DNA from: Cornus controversa
Taxonomy: Eukaryota; Streptophyta; Magnoliopsida; Cornales; Cornaceae
Assembly (NCBI GenBank): GCA_026545225.1
Contig: CM048849.1
Coordinates: forward strand, 6,412,041-6,476,040
DNA: 64,000 nt
Direction of reading: 5' to 3'
Part shown: positions 22,898-33,700 of the stretch, piece by piece
Layout of the letters: each line of letters begins with the position of its first letter
Position numbering within the stretch: position 1 is the stretch's first letter
The notes under the pieces: model-generated
What the model saw: only the letters and a program-made list of their open reading frames with translations
The model's database searches: none
Told to the model about the DNA's origin: nothing
Position numbers and translations under genes: made by a program

Positions 22898-24232
22898 GTA
22901 TCAATTTGACACCGGTCTAAAAGATTTTGATGATCGAGTCATAAATATTCTAAGAAAAAAGAAGATGAAGTTAATATAGATAACTTTTAGCTAGAAAATT
23001 GTGTCATGACTCTTGTGTTGAACAATTGTGTTATTGATAACCATTGACTTTTAATGTTGCAATGGGAGCTAGGTAGTAGAGATAAACTCTATCTTTATCT
23101 TGTTTACACATAGACTTCCATATAGCTGATTAAACTTTCCTGGTATTCAAGATTACCTATTCCACTCCATCATCATCGATTGGAGTTGTCGATTTAAATT
23201 GCTCCATCAATATCAATTTCAAAATTAAGACAAATTTAGTTTCTAAAGTTTAACTTTGAACCTGATCAATTCGAATACTAAAAAAACAAGGCTAGTTTAT
23301 TGCACAAGATTTTGGTCATTTCGCAATTCCAGGAGGACCAAATATACACATTCTTATATTTGCATGAGAAGAAACGGTTTTCTATTTCAAATCGGCGACC
23401 TTCAAGTCATAACGAGCAACATTACCGTCAATGCTTGCTCTTTAAAGAGTTAGTCTAGTACACAAGGTTTTTTTTGAAAATTAATCCCCTTAGTTCAGCA
23501 CAATAGAAGCATATCATCACATAAGTATATTTTATATGGTTCACCTTACTTTAGGGATATGTTCATGGACAAAGGAATTTTACTATAATTGAGAAGAGAA
23601 TAATACAATATGCGAAAAGCATCTCTACCACACACTCCTTCACTCTATCTCATGACATCTTCCTCTTAATTTCATATATTCTCTCCTCTCCTCACAACAC
23701 TCACCAATGCTTTATATGTTTCCTCTCTCTCTACTTTTTTTCCTTTAACCTTACTTCTATTTATAGAGTGTACAAACTCATTCTTTATTGCACAAGGATT
23801 ACAATTTTCTTGAAACCCAAGACATGTCTAACAAGAAATTACCAAATAAATTACAACTCTAAAATAAAAACCCAATTATAATAGAAATATAAGTCACACA
23901 TTTTTATCACTGTGGGATTTGAAGAGGTTAAATATATACAATCTTACTTTTGCATGTGTAAAAGTTATTTTTTTTTTAAATTGGACCGTGACCTCTAGAT
24001 CACAATTCATCAACCTCATCGTTCACCTAATCAAGTTGAACATCTATGGGTCTTAGTAGAGTAGTTGCAACAATTGTTTTCTTATGTTTCTTTGTCATTA
24101 ATTAATATTTTTTCTTACAAAGACAACCTTGGATAAAGATTAAAATGTAAACATGTATAAAATGGGTTCATTTTAAGTTTTGTAGCTTACTAGTTGAGAG
24201 ATTAGGTTAATTCTTATGGAACATGAAACAGC

Positions 24233-24270
<38 letters not shown>

Positions 24271-25909
24271 TTCCTAACTGGAAAAGCTAAAAGGTAGCAT
24301 CAGATCACATGCATTAGTGATGTAAACATTTACATCTCAACATACTGATTTAATCATCACAACAAATGAAAGGTATTAGCATTAGGGGGAAAAGGAATTA
24401 GTAGTCCAACACATGAACCAAAAAAGTAGTAAGATGCACATGGGAGGGAGGTCATGGAATAGGACTCTAACTCTTTCTGTGATTAGGACCCCAAATTAGT
24501 TAAGAAATTAACAAGTTGAGCTGACAATTAAAATAAAGGGTGACAATGTCCAGTTGGCAAAAACCTTACGAAATTAAAATGAAAAAGTTTGGGGTCCACA
24601 CAACATCAAATCATAGTTAGTGGCAAGCATATGTCCTCCTCCTAACCAATACATTCATTTGGCCCACATCCACATGCTAGCTTAGCTATCAAAGAGTGAG
24701 TGAGTAATTGACACTTAGCTCAAACAATATTATTATTGCATAACTACTATAATTAATTTTATTACTACTCTATAACAATTTAACCAGATTCCATTTGCTT
24801 ATAACTTTGTCCCCATGTGTCATTCTATTATATTATTTTTTATTTTTTATTTTTATCCTCGTGTATATCCAATTTTGCGCCTTTGATCTTTTACTTTAAA
24901 AAATAGAAAAAATATCATTGACATTCGATAACCGTGCATCAAATAAGTATTAATTTAAGAATCTCTATAATTTGTAGAGAAGCATTGAGAACATCAATTT
25001 CTTTTTCATATGAGCATGTAAGATGGCATGTCCCACGAAATAATAGAGCTCCAAAGGAGGCAACTTTATTTGAAATTGTTAATGCACTAAGAGGTTATGT
25101 GATTTTTAGGTTAATTAGACTATAGCACTACTAACTTCAAATCAAATGTATAGTAAGGAAAAATTATATGATATGAGATATTTATAAACGTAGAGCAAAT
25201 ATTCAAGGGACCAATAATTAAAAGATTGTTTATCGTTGAAATTAGAACAAGTGGTGTTGTGAACAGCTGTACGTATTGATTAATACTGCAATAACGTATT
25301 GTTTTAAGAACATGTAATATAAAATAAAGAGGGGGAACAAATTGATTGATGTGCGTGTCATTGCATTCTTCTTTTTTTCTTTTTTTTGTCATTTTCTATC
25401 TTTTTTTTTTCAATCTTTTTTTTTTGTATCTCTAATTTATTCAGCATAAGAGAAATCTCTCTCTTTTCATTTTCATTTTCTTGCTAAATCCACAAATAAG
25501 GTGAAACCCAAAATAATAAAGAATCCATCTAGAATGCTAATCCTATCCTTATTCCCATTAGGCAAACAATAAAAATCCTCTTTTTAAGCATGAAAATATA
25601 ATCATAAACCAGATGAAATGAAATGGTACCACACTAGTTTTTTTGATTGGACTCCTAACCTTTAAATCTATGTCAAACATCATTCAAATTAATCCAAAAC
25701 ACTGGAGTGGATTTCAATTATGAAGTGGATGTCCATTTCAATAATGCTACTAGCCTACTAGCCCAATAGTGGGATTAGATAGGTGACCTCTTGGATAGAC
25801 TGGACATCTTATAGCATCCATTAAAAGGGGTTTCCCTTAGAATCTTACCTAATTGGGACTGATTAGACAAATCTCAAAATTTTCTTGTCTGCCCACTAAT
25901 TGGCATGCC

Positions 25910-25947
<38 letters not shown>

Positions 25948-26245
25948 TCAATGGGGTTTAGAATGAATTAGTGGCACAATTGTTTGGGGAATCTGATCTG
26001 TAATCCCATTTTTTTTGTGCACTTCCATCAGATAGTGACCCTCTTCCTAACTCAGACAACAACAGTTGGAGTCATTCTTCACGAATGGGTGAACTTGGGA
26101 TTAACTTTGGCTAAGACTAATTTCTAATTAGGATTTAGCATCAAATCTTTTATGGTTAAATTAGAATGTCCCAATTCTATTTTGGATTGGGATGAATCAA
26201 TAAATGCATGTAATCAATCACTTACAAATCATAAATCATGTACAC
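22898..26245. other. Intergenic, no gene seen
   Basis: AT-rich with microsatellites at 24236-24270 and 25912-25946 (TA then TG). Short open frames at 23256, 24934 and 25120 have no recognisable features. Confidence 0.5.
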
Positions 26246-26248
26246 TAA

Positions 26249-26679
26249 GGCTTATTTGTTAACCGTTTTTATTTCGTATTTTGTATTACGAATGGTGTAT
26301 TGTAGCGAAGCAAAACACTTCAACACTTTTGATAACTTTTGTTTCCATTTGAATAATATTATATTTATTGCCAAAACGAGATTTAAATAGGAAACAAAAA
26401 ATTGGTATTTTCTAATATTTTTGCACCGTAGCAAAAACACTACACCGGTTAACAGTAAAAAAAAAAAAAAGACTCTAGACCAATCATTTTGTTTTTTAAT
26501 CTTGTAACACTTTTTTACCAAATATGTTTTTATGTATTTGCTTCCAAAAATCTTGCAACAAATTTTACATTACCAAACAAGCTTACAATTGCTATTGAAC
26601 ACACTTCACAACAAAAACGAAAACAGTGTTTCTATTTTGGATGAAAACAGAAGAATGAAAACGATTGCCAAATAGACTC
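26249..26679. mobile_element. Tourist-like (PIF/Harbinger) MITE
   Basis: The left end GGCTTATTTGTTAACCGTTT pairs imperfectly with the inverted right end GAGTCTATTTGGCAATCGTT. Both ends are flanked by TAA (26246-26248 and 26680-26682), the 3-bp duplication of this superfamily. Length is 431 bp. Confidence 0.65.
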
Positions 26680-27039
26680 TAATAATTTGGAGAAGAATCA
26701 AACTAAATGTGGTTTAACTCACCCATCCATACGGACTCTTGGGCTGGCCCAAGTGAGTTATGGCTTTACCCGAGATAGCATATATGTCCCCTAGGCATTA
26801 ATTTAAAGTATGTACCCAAACTAAGCAAGACCAAGCCCAACACCATTCAACTCATCATTGGACCTGTCTTTCCAAGACCTTCCCTGTCCTGTATAAGATT
26901 TACAGCATGGCCAATTTACTCTCACATAATTTAAATATAGAATCAACATTTCGCTCAAGGTATGAACATGATACTATAGCACACACCAACGTCAAACAAA
27001 TGAACTGACGTCAACAAAAAAAAATTCATATGATTCATG

Positions 27040-27525
27040 TCACTTAATTTTTAACATTAGAGCAGGACGTGTAAATCACTTCACTTTGCTCTTTATTTTT
27101 TAAAAGTGAATAGTCATGTCAGTGCAATAGAACTAATGTGTCTAGTCAAAAAAGTGACCAAGACAAAAAAATAATATTGCGTTATCTACTTTAAGTAGAA
27201 ATAGAGAGAGAGACGAGGGAGGAGAGAGCTCACTCTCCCCGTTAGACTCTAATTGAGATTTTGGTGTGAGACCCTCAAAGTGTGGAGAATCCCACCTTAG
27301 GAGAGTCTAATGGAGATTTTGGTGTGAGGCCTTAAAGTGGAGAGCCCCACACCAAATAAAAGTCCTCTTACATTTCATTCTCTCCCTTTACTTAGCTCTC
27401 ACACAGTTGCACAAAGTGATTGTCAATATAGACAATTCGACATTCTCTTGCTTTGTCATATTTAATTTTTATTACTGTACCGAAAAGTACAAAATTAATA
27501 GAAAAACTATGTTGGGATGCTCTGA
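27040..27525. repeat. Possible MITE with an internal duplicated block
   Basis: TTAGAGCAGGACGTG near 27056 and the inverse of GGGATGCTCTGAC near 27518 resemble PIF-type ends. Inside, a ~50-bp phrase (AGACTCTAATTGAGATTTTG... and GAGTCTAATGGAGATTTTG...) is repeated at about 27243 and 27304. No clear target duplication was found. Confidence 0.35.
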
Positions 27526-27565
27526 CCATAAGTGCACCTTCTGAGCCATGAGATTAAGCAAAATT

Positions 27566-27735
27566 TTTATTTTTTATTTTTTTAGTTGGTACACACATTT
27601 ACTCCTAAGGAATTATTCGCACCAAGAAGATTTAATTCTTAAACCTAAGACCAAGTTCTTAAACCATAGAATTTTTTTTTCCTAGTTAGACACTAAAATC
27701 AAGTTCTTTATCCACTTGAGCCAATCCCTCAGAGT
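27566..27735 (-). mobile_element. SINE copy
   Basis: On the minus strand it reads GGGATTGGCTCAAGTGGATA (box A-like), then TTCTTGGTGCGAATAATTCC, ACCAACTA and an A/T-rich tail. The same family occurs at 45962-46090. Flanks resemble each other (GCCATGAGATTAAGCAAAAT / GTCATGAAATTGAGCAATTT), consistent with an old target duplication. Confidence 0.65.
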
Positions 27736-27814
27736 CATGAAATTGAGCAATTTATCTCAAACTAATAGTTGAAAGTGTGTGATCACGTTAAGAGCTGATA
27801 GGTTCAATTAAAAA

Positions 27815-28353
27815 GGGTTAAATTCATAAAATCCCCTCTATTATAAAAAATTCTCATAAAACTCCCTGAATTTTCAAAAACCCCCATTTACTATCAATTT
27901 ATCTCATATAAGGACAAAATTAAATGACTCCGTCAATTTGATAACGAAATTACCAAAATATCATTTCTTTATTTAATAAGATAAATTCATAAGCAAAAGT
28001 TATTTGTAAATGACGGATGTACCCTTTACAGGGGTGAATGGGCAATTTGAAAAAATTAGAAAGTAGAGGGGGGTTTCTTGTTTTAGTTAAAATTATAAAC
28101 CCTCCTCTACTATAAAAAATTATCATAAAACTCCCTTACTATGAGGATATTTTAGTTCTTTTAATTTCAACAAATGCGTCAAGGGTAATTTAGTCATTTA
28201 CACACTACTTGACAGCTCACGTGAGATGCACGTGCAGTTTCTCTATTTATTTCAACGTCAAACTAATAGGAGGGGGTAAATTGATTGATTTTTTAGTATA
28301 TGAGAGTTTTATGAGAATTTTTGATCGTAGAAGGGGTTTTATGAATTTAACCT
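27815..28353. mobile_element. MULE-type MITE (539 bp)
   Basis: The left end GGGTTAAATTCATAAAATCC and the inverted right end AGGTTAAATTCATAAAACCC stay complementary for about 55 bp. A perfect 9-bp duplication AATTAAAAA flanks it (27806-27814 and 28354-28362), the length made by Mutator-like transposases. It carries no coding capacity and lies about 700 bp upstream of the UPB1-like start codon. Confidence 0.88.
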
Positions 28354-28938
28354 AATTAAAAATAAGAAAATGATTATCCATCACCCTACATTGAACCACA
28401 TGTTAGGAACATGATTTGTGAAAAAACTTAGCGAAAGAGACATATACATATACATATATATATGTATGTATATATATATATATAACCAACCACATGCTGT
28501 CAAGAGATTTCATTCTTGAATTTCAAGACAGAATATAAAATTCTTGTAGATTATAACTAGGCAACCTAAGTGGAAACATGAGGCTGATCAATATGAATGA
28601 ACCCTAGATTGGATGGCTATATATTTCAAAAACCCTAATTTATATTGCATATTCATTGAATTGGGAGAGAAAGAAAGGAATAATCCAGAGTGGTGTGATG
28701 AGATGAGGGTAAAGGGAAGGGACTAACTAAGAAGGTGGGTGTTTGAGGAGGAATCATGTGAAAGCATGTGCAGTGAGTTGGAGGACATGACCAAAACAAG
28801 AAGCAAGCAAGCCCAAGGGACACTTGGGTCTCTCTCATTCATTCATCCCATTCCCTTGGAATGCCTAGAGAAAACTGTGTGGGCCCATCTTTGCCTATTC
28901 CATGTTATTATCCTCAACCAATATATACCAACAGCCTC

Positions 28939-28946
28939 TATATATA
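28939..28946 (+). promoter_or_regulatory. TATA box of the UPB1-like gene
   Basis: TATATATA in the context CCTCTATATATAGAT, 120 bp before the ATG. The leader downstream is pyrimidine-rich. Confidence 0.5.
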
Positions 28947-29060
28947 GATATATGTATAAAGGTTCTATATCCTCCTTAATCCAGTTATTCTGTTTTCCTT
29001 TTCTCTTCAGCCTAAAGTGTCTTTAGGAGTTCAAGAAGAGACACAGATATTGATTGTGTC

Positions 29061-29462
29061 ATGGGAGCTCCTCCAAAGTCACTCCATGCCCTTGATTTGA
29101 AGGGCATGGTCCTAGAAAACAAGGGCACCAGCCAGTCTTCAATTGGTTCTCTATGGAGCAAAGTTATGGAAGCACAAGCAATGAGGAAACAAAGCATCAA
29201 GAACAATATGGGAGGACATGGATGGAGTGGTAGGCATAGGAGGATCTTGATGAAGAGGAGGGCCTTATTAGAAGGTTCTGGAAGGCCCATCAATGGGATT
29301 CACAGAAAGGTTACAACTCTCAAAAAGCTTCTTCCAAATGGGAACAAGTCCAAGCGCTTGGATGGGCTTTTCAGAGACACCACCAACTACATTGTGCTTC
29401 TAGAGATGAGGGTCAAGGTTATGAAGATGATGATTCAGCTTTATTCAAATACTGATGAGTAA
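29061..29462 (+). CDS. UPB1: UPBEAT1-like atypical bHLH protein
   Basis: The protein has 133 residues in a single exon, starting at the first ATG of the frame after an upstream stop. The conserved part begins with WSGRHRRILMKRRAL at 55-69. The helix-loop-helix follows at about 79-128: IHRKVTTLKKLLPNG, then RLDGLFRDTTNYIVLLEMRV and KVMKMMIQL. This matches the Arabidopsis UPB1 (bHLH151) pattern of HRRVKTLKELVPN...GLDGLFRQTADYI. UPB1 controls peroxidase genes and the reactive-oxygen balance at the root transition zone. The basic region is atypical, with no canonical H-E-R triad. The N-terminal 54 residues are low in recognisable features. No breaks are seen. It could instead be another member of this small clade. 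Confidence 0.87.
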   Translation: MGAPPKSLHALDLKGMVLENKGTSQSSIGSLWSKVMEAQAMRKQSIKNNMGGHGWSGRHRRILMKRRALLEGSGRPINGIHRKVTTLKKLLPNGNKSKRLDGLFRDTTNYIVLLEMRVKVMKMMIQLYSNTDE

Positions 29463-30586
29463 TCAATTGGATGGAAGAGCTGATCTATATTTTTATTACA
29501 CCTGTATTTTTCAGTGGTGCATTAGAATGGGCTTTATTGTTTGGTGTGTGTTTTGAGTTTTGGACTGATCATTGTATTAGTGAAATTTTATATATTCATT
29601 TAACAAACTTCATTTTTTCTGGTGATGGGCTTAATGTTTAAGGGTCTGTAACTCATTTGCACTTGTGAGAACTTCAATCATCACATTTCACTATAAGAGA
29701 TGGAAGAGATCACTAAATTACAGCAATTGATAGAAACCTCAATGCAAAAACATCAAAAAAGTTCTTGGTAAATGTGTTATCTAATATATATTGAAAAATT
29801 GTAAATCAACAATTTATATAATTTCTTTTCTTCGCAAAAACACACCATTAATAAGACTCAAACAATCAATCTCCTTTGGAAATGAGATATCATTCCATTT
29901 AGACGAATACTCATTATTGTCCATAAAAATATATTGATGCTTAAAACTTTCAAGACTTCACTTAATTTATTCATCCTTTTTTCTATCAAAAAAACTTTCA
30001 CAATGTTTTTTATCGAAGAGATTTGAATTTTTTACCTTTCACTTTAAAAAGGAGAAAAGAGATCACTAGTCCACAAGTCTTTGTGATTTTCTGAAGCTTA
30101 CTTTGATGGTTATTGCAATTCGTGTTTGTACTTCATAGTTATTTTATTGTTATCTGAAAGTTACGAGTTCAAAACTTGAAACATTCTTTCTATGTGTTAT
30201 CTAAAAGTTACGAGTTCAAAACTTGAAACATTTTTTCCATGTGTTATCTGAAAGTTACGGGTTCAAAACTTAAAATATTTTTTTTATATAAAGGTAAAAT
30301 TGTATACATTTGACCCTCCCTGAATCCCTACAATGACGGAAAACTTGTACCTTGGGCTAATCTTTTTTTTTCCTGTATTTGTAAAAATGTCCAATTTTAC
30401 AAAGTTATAGTGAAAAACAGCCACTACAAAACAACGCCGTGTAACATGCTTTTGACAACTGATGATATGCAAACACTACGACGTCGTAGCGGTTTCTATG
30501 CCCGTCCCCTTCCCTAGATCCAGCCAAAAAAAACCTCTACAACTACAATCAAATACACACACTCTCTCTCTCTCTCTCGCAAAAAA
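29463..30586. other. Spacer between UPB1-like gene and PFD3
   Basis: The first ~150 bp probably hold the UPB1-like 3' UTR. The last ~100 bp are the PFD3 leader, with a (CT)n run at about 30562-30579. A TE-like AT-rich middle contains the triplicated 46-bp repeat. Confidence 0.5.
30149..30290. repeat. Three tandem copies of about 46 bp
   Basis: Each copy reads TTATCTGAAAGTTACGAGTT, then CAAAACTTGAAACATT and a T-rich end. It lies 300-440 bp before the PFD3 start codon. Confidence 0.85.
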
Positions 30587-30729
30587 ATGGCATCTTCATC
30601 GTCTGCTTCTTCCGCTGGAGTTACAGAGAGAAGGGGTATTCCGGCGGCCGCGTTTGTAGAAGATGTCCAAACTTATCTCATGCAATTAGGTCTCGATGTT
30701 AATTCTTCCCTCGCTTTCCTCCAAGAAAG
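30587..30729 (+). CDS. PFD3: PFD3 coding exon 1
   Basis: Encodes residues 1-47 plus two bases of codon 48. It starts [11 protein letters not shown] and ends AFLQE with a split Arg codon. The donor is GAAAG|GTCTGC, a weak site. Confidence 0.9.
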
Positions 30730-33700
30730 GTCTGCCCTTTTCTTTTTCTATTTCTCTCTCTATATATGTATCTATATTAGCATACATATGACAGATGGAT
30801 TCAATAGATATTATCCTTTGAGAAACCCAGATCAGAATCTGTTTGGGTTTTATCAGAGGTTTTACTGTTTAGTCTCTATATTTGTTAGCCAGTGGAACTT
30901 TTCTCTGATTTACTAGAAGATGCCTGTTATATTGCCCTTTCTCTCACAATTTTTTGGAGTGATTGTTACTTTATATTTATATAATCACAACTTTTGGGTG
31001 CACTGAACATGTTGTTGTTTGGTCTTTTTGAGATAGTGCCCGAGTCCCATGTGGACTCGAAATGTAAATTACCAAACCAATCCCTAAAGTACTCAATTGG
31101 CTTGAACTAACAGGATTCAATTGGCCTAAGGCAAAACCAGTTGGAAAGTAGGGATTGGTTCTTGATGCCTCAAAACTAGGACTTTTACAGTTTTAAGATT
31201 CACAAACTCAAAGAACAATGGAATTAACACAAGAATATCTGAAATTCACTATTATTTAACATCGTCTTCTTCATTACAATGCTCATAATTTAATACAAAA
31301 TGATAGTTTAGAGCATTTACCGAAGCGACATTCAGTAGGGCTAAAACAATTACAACTAACACTACTTGTAGAAAGAAAAGTTTAAGTTATAACCATGGAA
31401 AAACTAATGATTACAACTAAGGAAATGAACATTAAATGTTGCAGATTGACATGGTCAGAACTTCTCTCTTTAAATGCAACTTTCTGAATTTATTTGTAAG
31501 CCTAAGTGATTGAGAGAAGTTTAAGACAATTGAAACTGTATATAACTGTCCATTTGTATATTTAACACATGCCCCTCGTTCTAATCGTTAACATGAGCCT
31601 TTTTTTTTTTTTTTATCAACAAGTGACCATCCAACATTGTAATTTACATATCTGACAGATTTTTGAGCAAATTGGTCTAAGGTATCAATTTGTTTAAAAG
31701 ACATTTTTTCACTGTTGCAAGACAAAACCAATATTGGTCCAATTTGTTAAACATGTGAAAATGACTAAAATTCCAAACTTGGCCTTAGGCCAAGGATTCT
31801 TCAGTCTTCATCCAAAATCCTGAAGTATAAATTTTATATCACCCTATTATGGTGTCCTTATTGGTCCACATGGACCAATTTGATATATGTCATATTGGGT
31901 TAATAAACATTGCTCCCCTTAAATATCTTTCAGATTTCATTGAAATCTAAAACGATATTTGACTTTTAAATCAACATCACTTCTCAAATCGAGTTGATCC
32001 AGTAATTGTGATTAGGTTTCTATTATAGAGTTATATCTTATTAGATAATTTCTTAGTAGGCAAGTTTTGGTCTCAAGGAAGGAAAATACTTGTTAGGCAA
32101 GTCTTGGGCTCTAAGGAATTGTAATCCTAGTCCACCAAGGAATTGGGTTTTGGGCTCTATAAATAGTTACCTATGTTATAAGTTGAGATGAGTGAGAAGA
32201 GAAGAGGCAACACTGTCATTGTTTTTGAGAGGACACTTAGAGAGAGAATTCTTGTTTAGAATTTGTGATTTCCTTTTGAGTGAGATTGGGTGTATAAGGG
32301 TTAAGGGTTGAGAGTTGAGTGTACTCTTGATACAATTCTTCAACTTATACGGTTACAATCTATATAGTGAAATTGGGCTCTCCGTGGACGTAGGCTTGTT
32401 TAGCCGAACCACTTATAATTCTTGGTGTGTTCTTGGAAATTTCTTTGTACTTGTTTACTTATATCACATCGTAATATTTGGTAGTTCGTGATTGGAGACT
32501 TATTAATCAATAAACTGGTATCAGAGCTTCAAGGTGCACACAAGGTGTTTGATAAAAGTCTTGTCTAGATTTTTTCTTCATAATAACTGGTGTTGTTTGT
32601 CTTGGGCACTTGTGACAATCATAGCCGGTAATATTGCTACACAATACAAGATGGAGAGATTTGATGCTAAGGGTAGCTTCGCCCTATGGCAAAGGAGGGT
32701 GAAGGATATCCTAGTTTAACAAGGCTTAGCGCGGGTGTTGAAAGGGAAGGATGGAAAGCTGAAAAAAATGTCAGTTGATGATTGACAAGATATAGAGTCG
32801 AGGTGTGTTAGCACTATTCGACTTTGTATTGGGGATGTTCTCACAATTTACAAAGGTAACACTCTTACTCAACATGAGTGATTTTTAGATTCACCCAAGT
32901 TGCGGTGTAATTTAATTTTCTTGAGTCGGTTGGACTCTATGGGCTGCAAGTGCTCCATTGTAGGGAGAGTCATGAAGATCACCAAGGGTTGCATGGTATT
33001 AATGCGAGGAGAACAGAGTGGTGGTTTATATTGTCTGGTGAGGAGTGCCAATGACACTCAGACTTCGATTGTGGATAGTAAATGGGTTGTTGCACATGGT
33101 AACAAGATCTTGAGACGTGTTTCGTTTGATTTATCGAAGACACATGTTGCACGTTTTCGGACAGATGAGGGTGAGATGAAAGTTCTTGCGTGGAGAAACG
33201 GTTGCATCAAATCCCCCTTGCAAAGTCGCTTGATAGTGTTGACTTGATACAGCTGCATGAATACATTGGCCTTGTGGATCAAGGGGAGTATTGCTTCATA
33301 CTTGATTCGGGTTATGTAGCTGGAGTTTGAAAGGCCGATGGATCATTTGTGGATTTACAGACGGAGTCTCATGTATTGAAGACTTGTCAAAAATTTTGCC
33401 AAAGGGGAGATTTGTTAGGTTGGCTCAAATTCCTTTTGTGATTAGGTTTCCATTATAGAGTTGTATCTTATTAGGTAATTTCTTAGTAGGCAAGTCTTGG
33501 TCTCAAGGAAGGAAAGTACTTGTTAGGCAAGTCTTGAGCTCTAAGGAATTGTAATCCTTGTCCACCAAGGAATTGAGTTTTGGGTTCTATAAATAGTTAC
33601 CTATGTTATAGGTTGAGATAAGTGAGAAGAAAAGAGACAATACTCTCATTGTATTTGAGAGGTTACTCTTATTGTTTTGAGAGGGAAACTCTTGCGTAGA

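Noticed and set aside
29012-29293. Minus-strand frame opposite the UPB1-like gene
   Set aside because: A shadow of the real coding strand.
30587-30916. 109-codon frame taken as a complete gene
   Set aside because: Only the first 47 codons are PFD3; the rest is intron 1.
32900-33247. 115-codon frame as an independent gene
   Set aside because: It matches the copia gag-pre-integrase region and lies between two LTRs.
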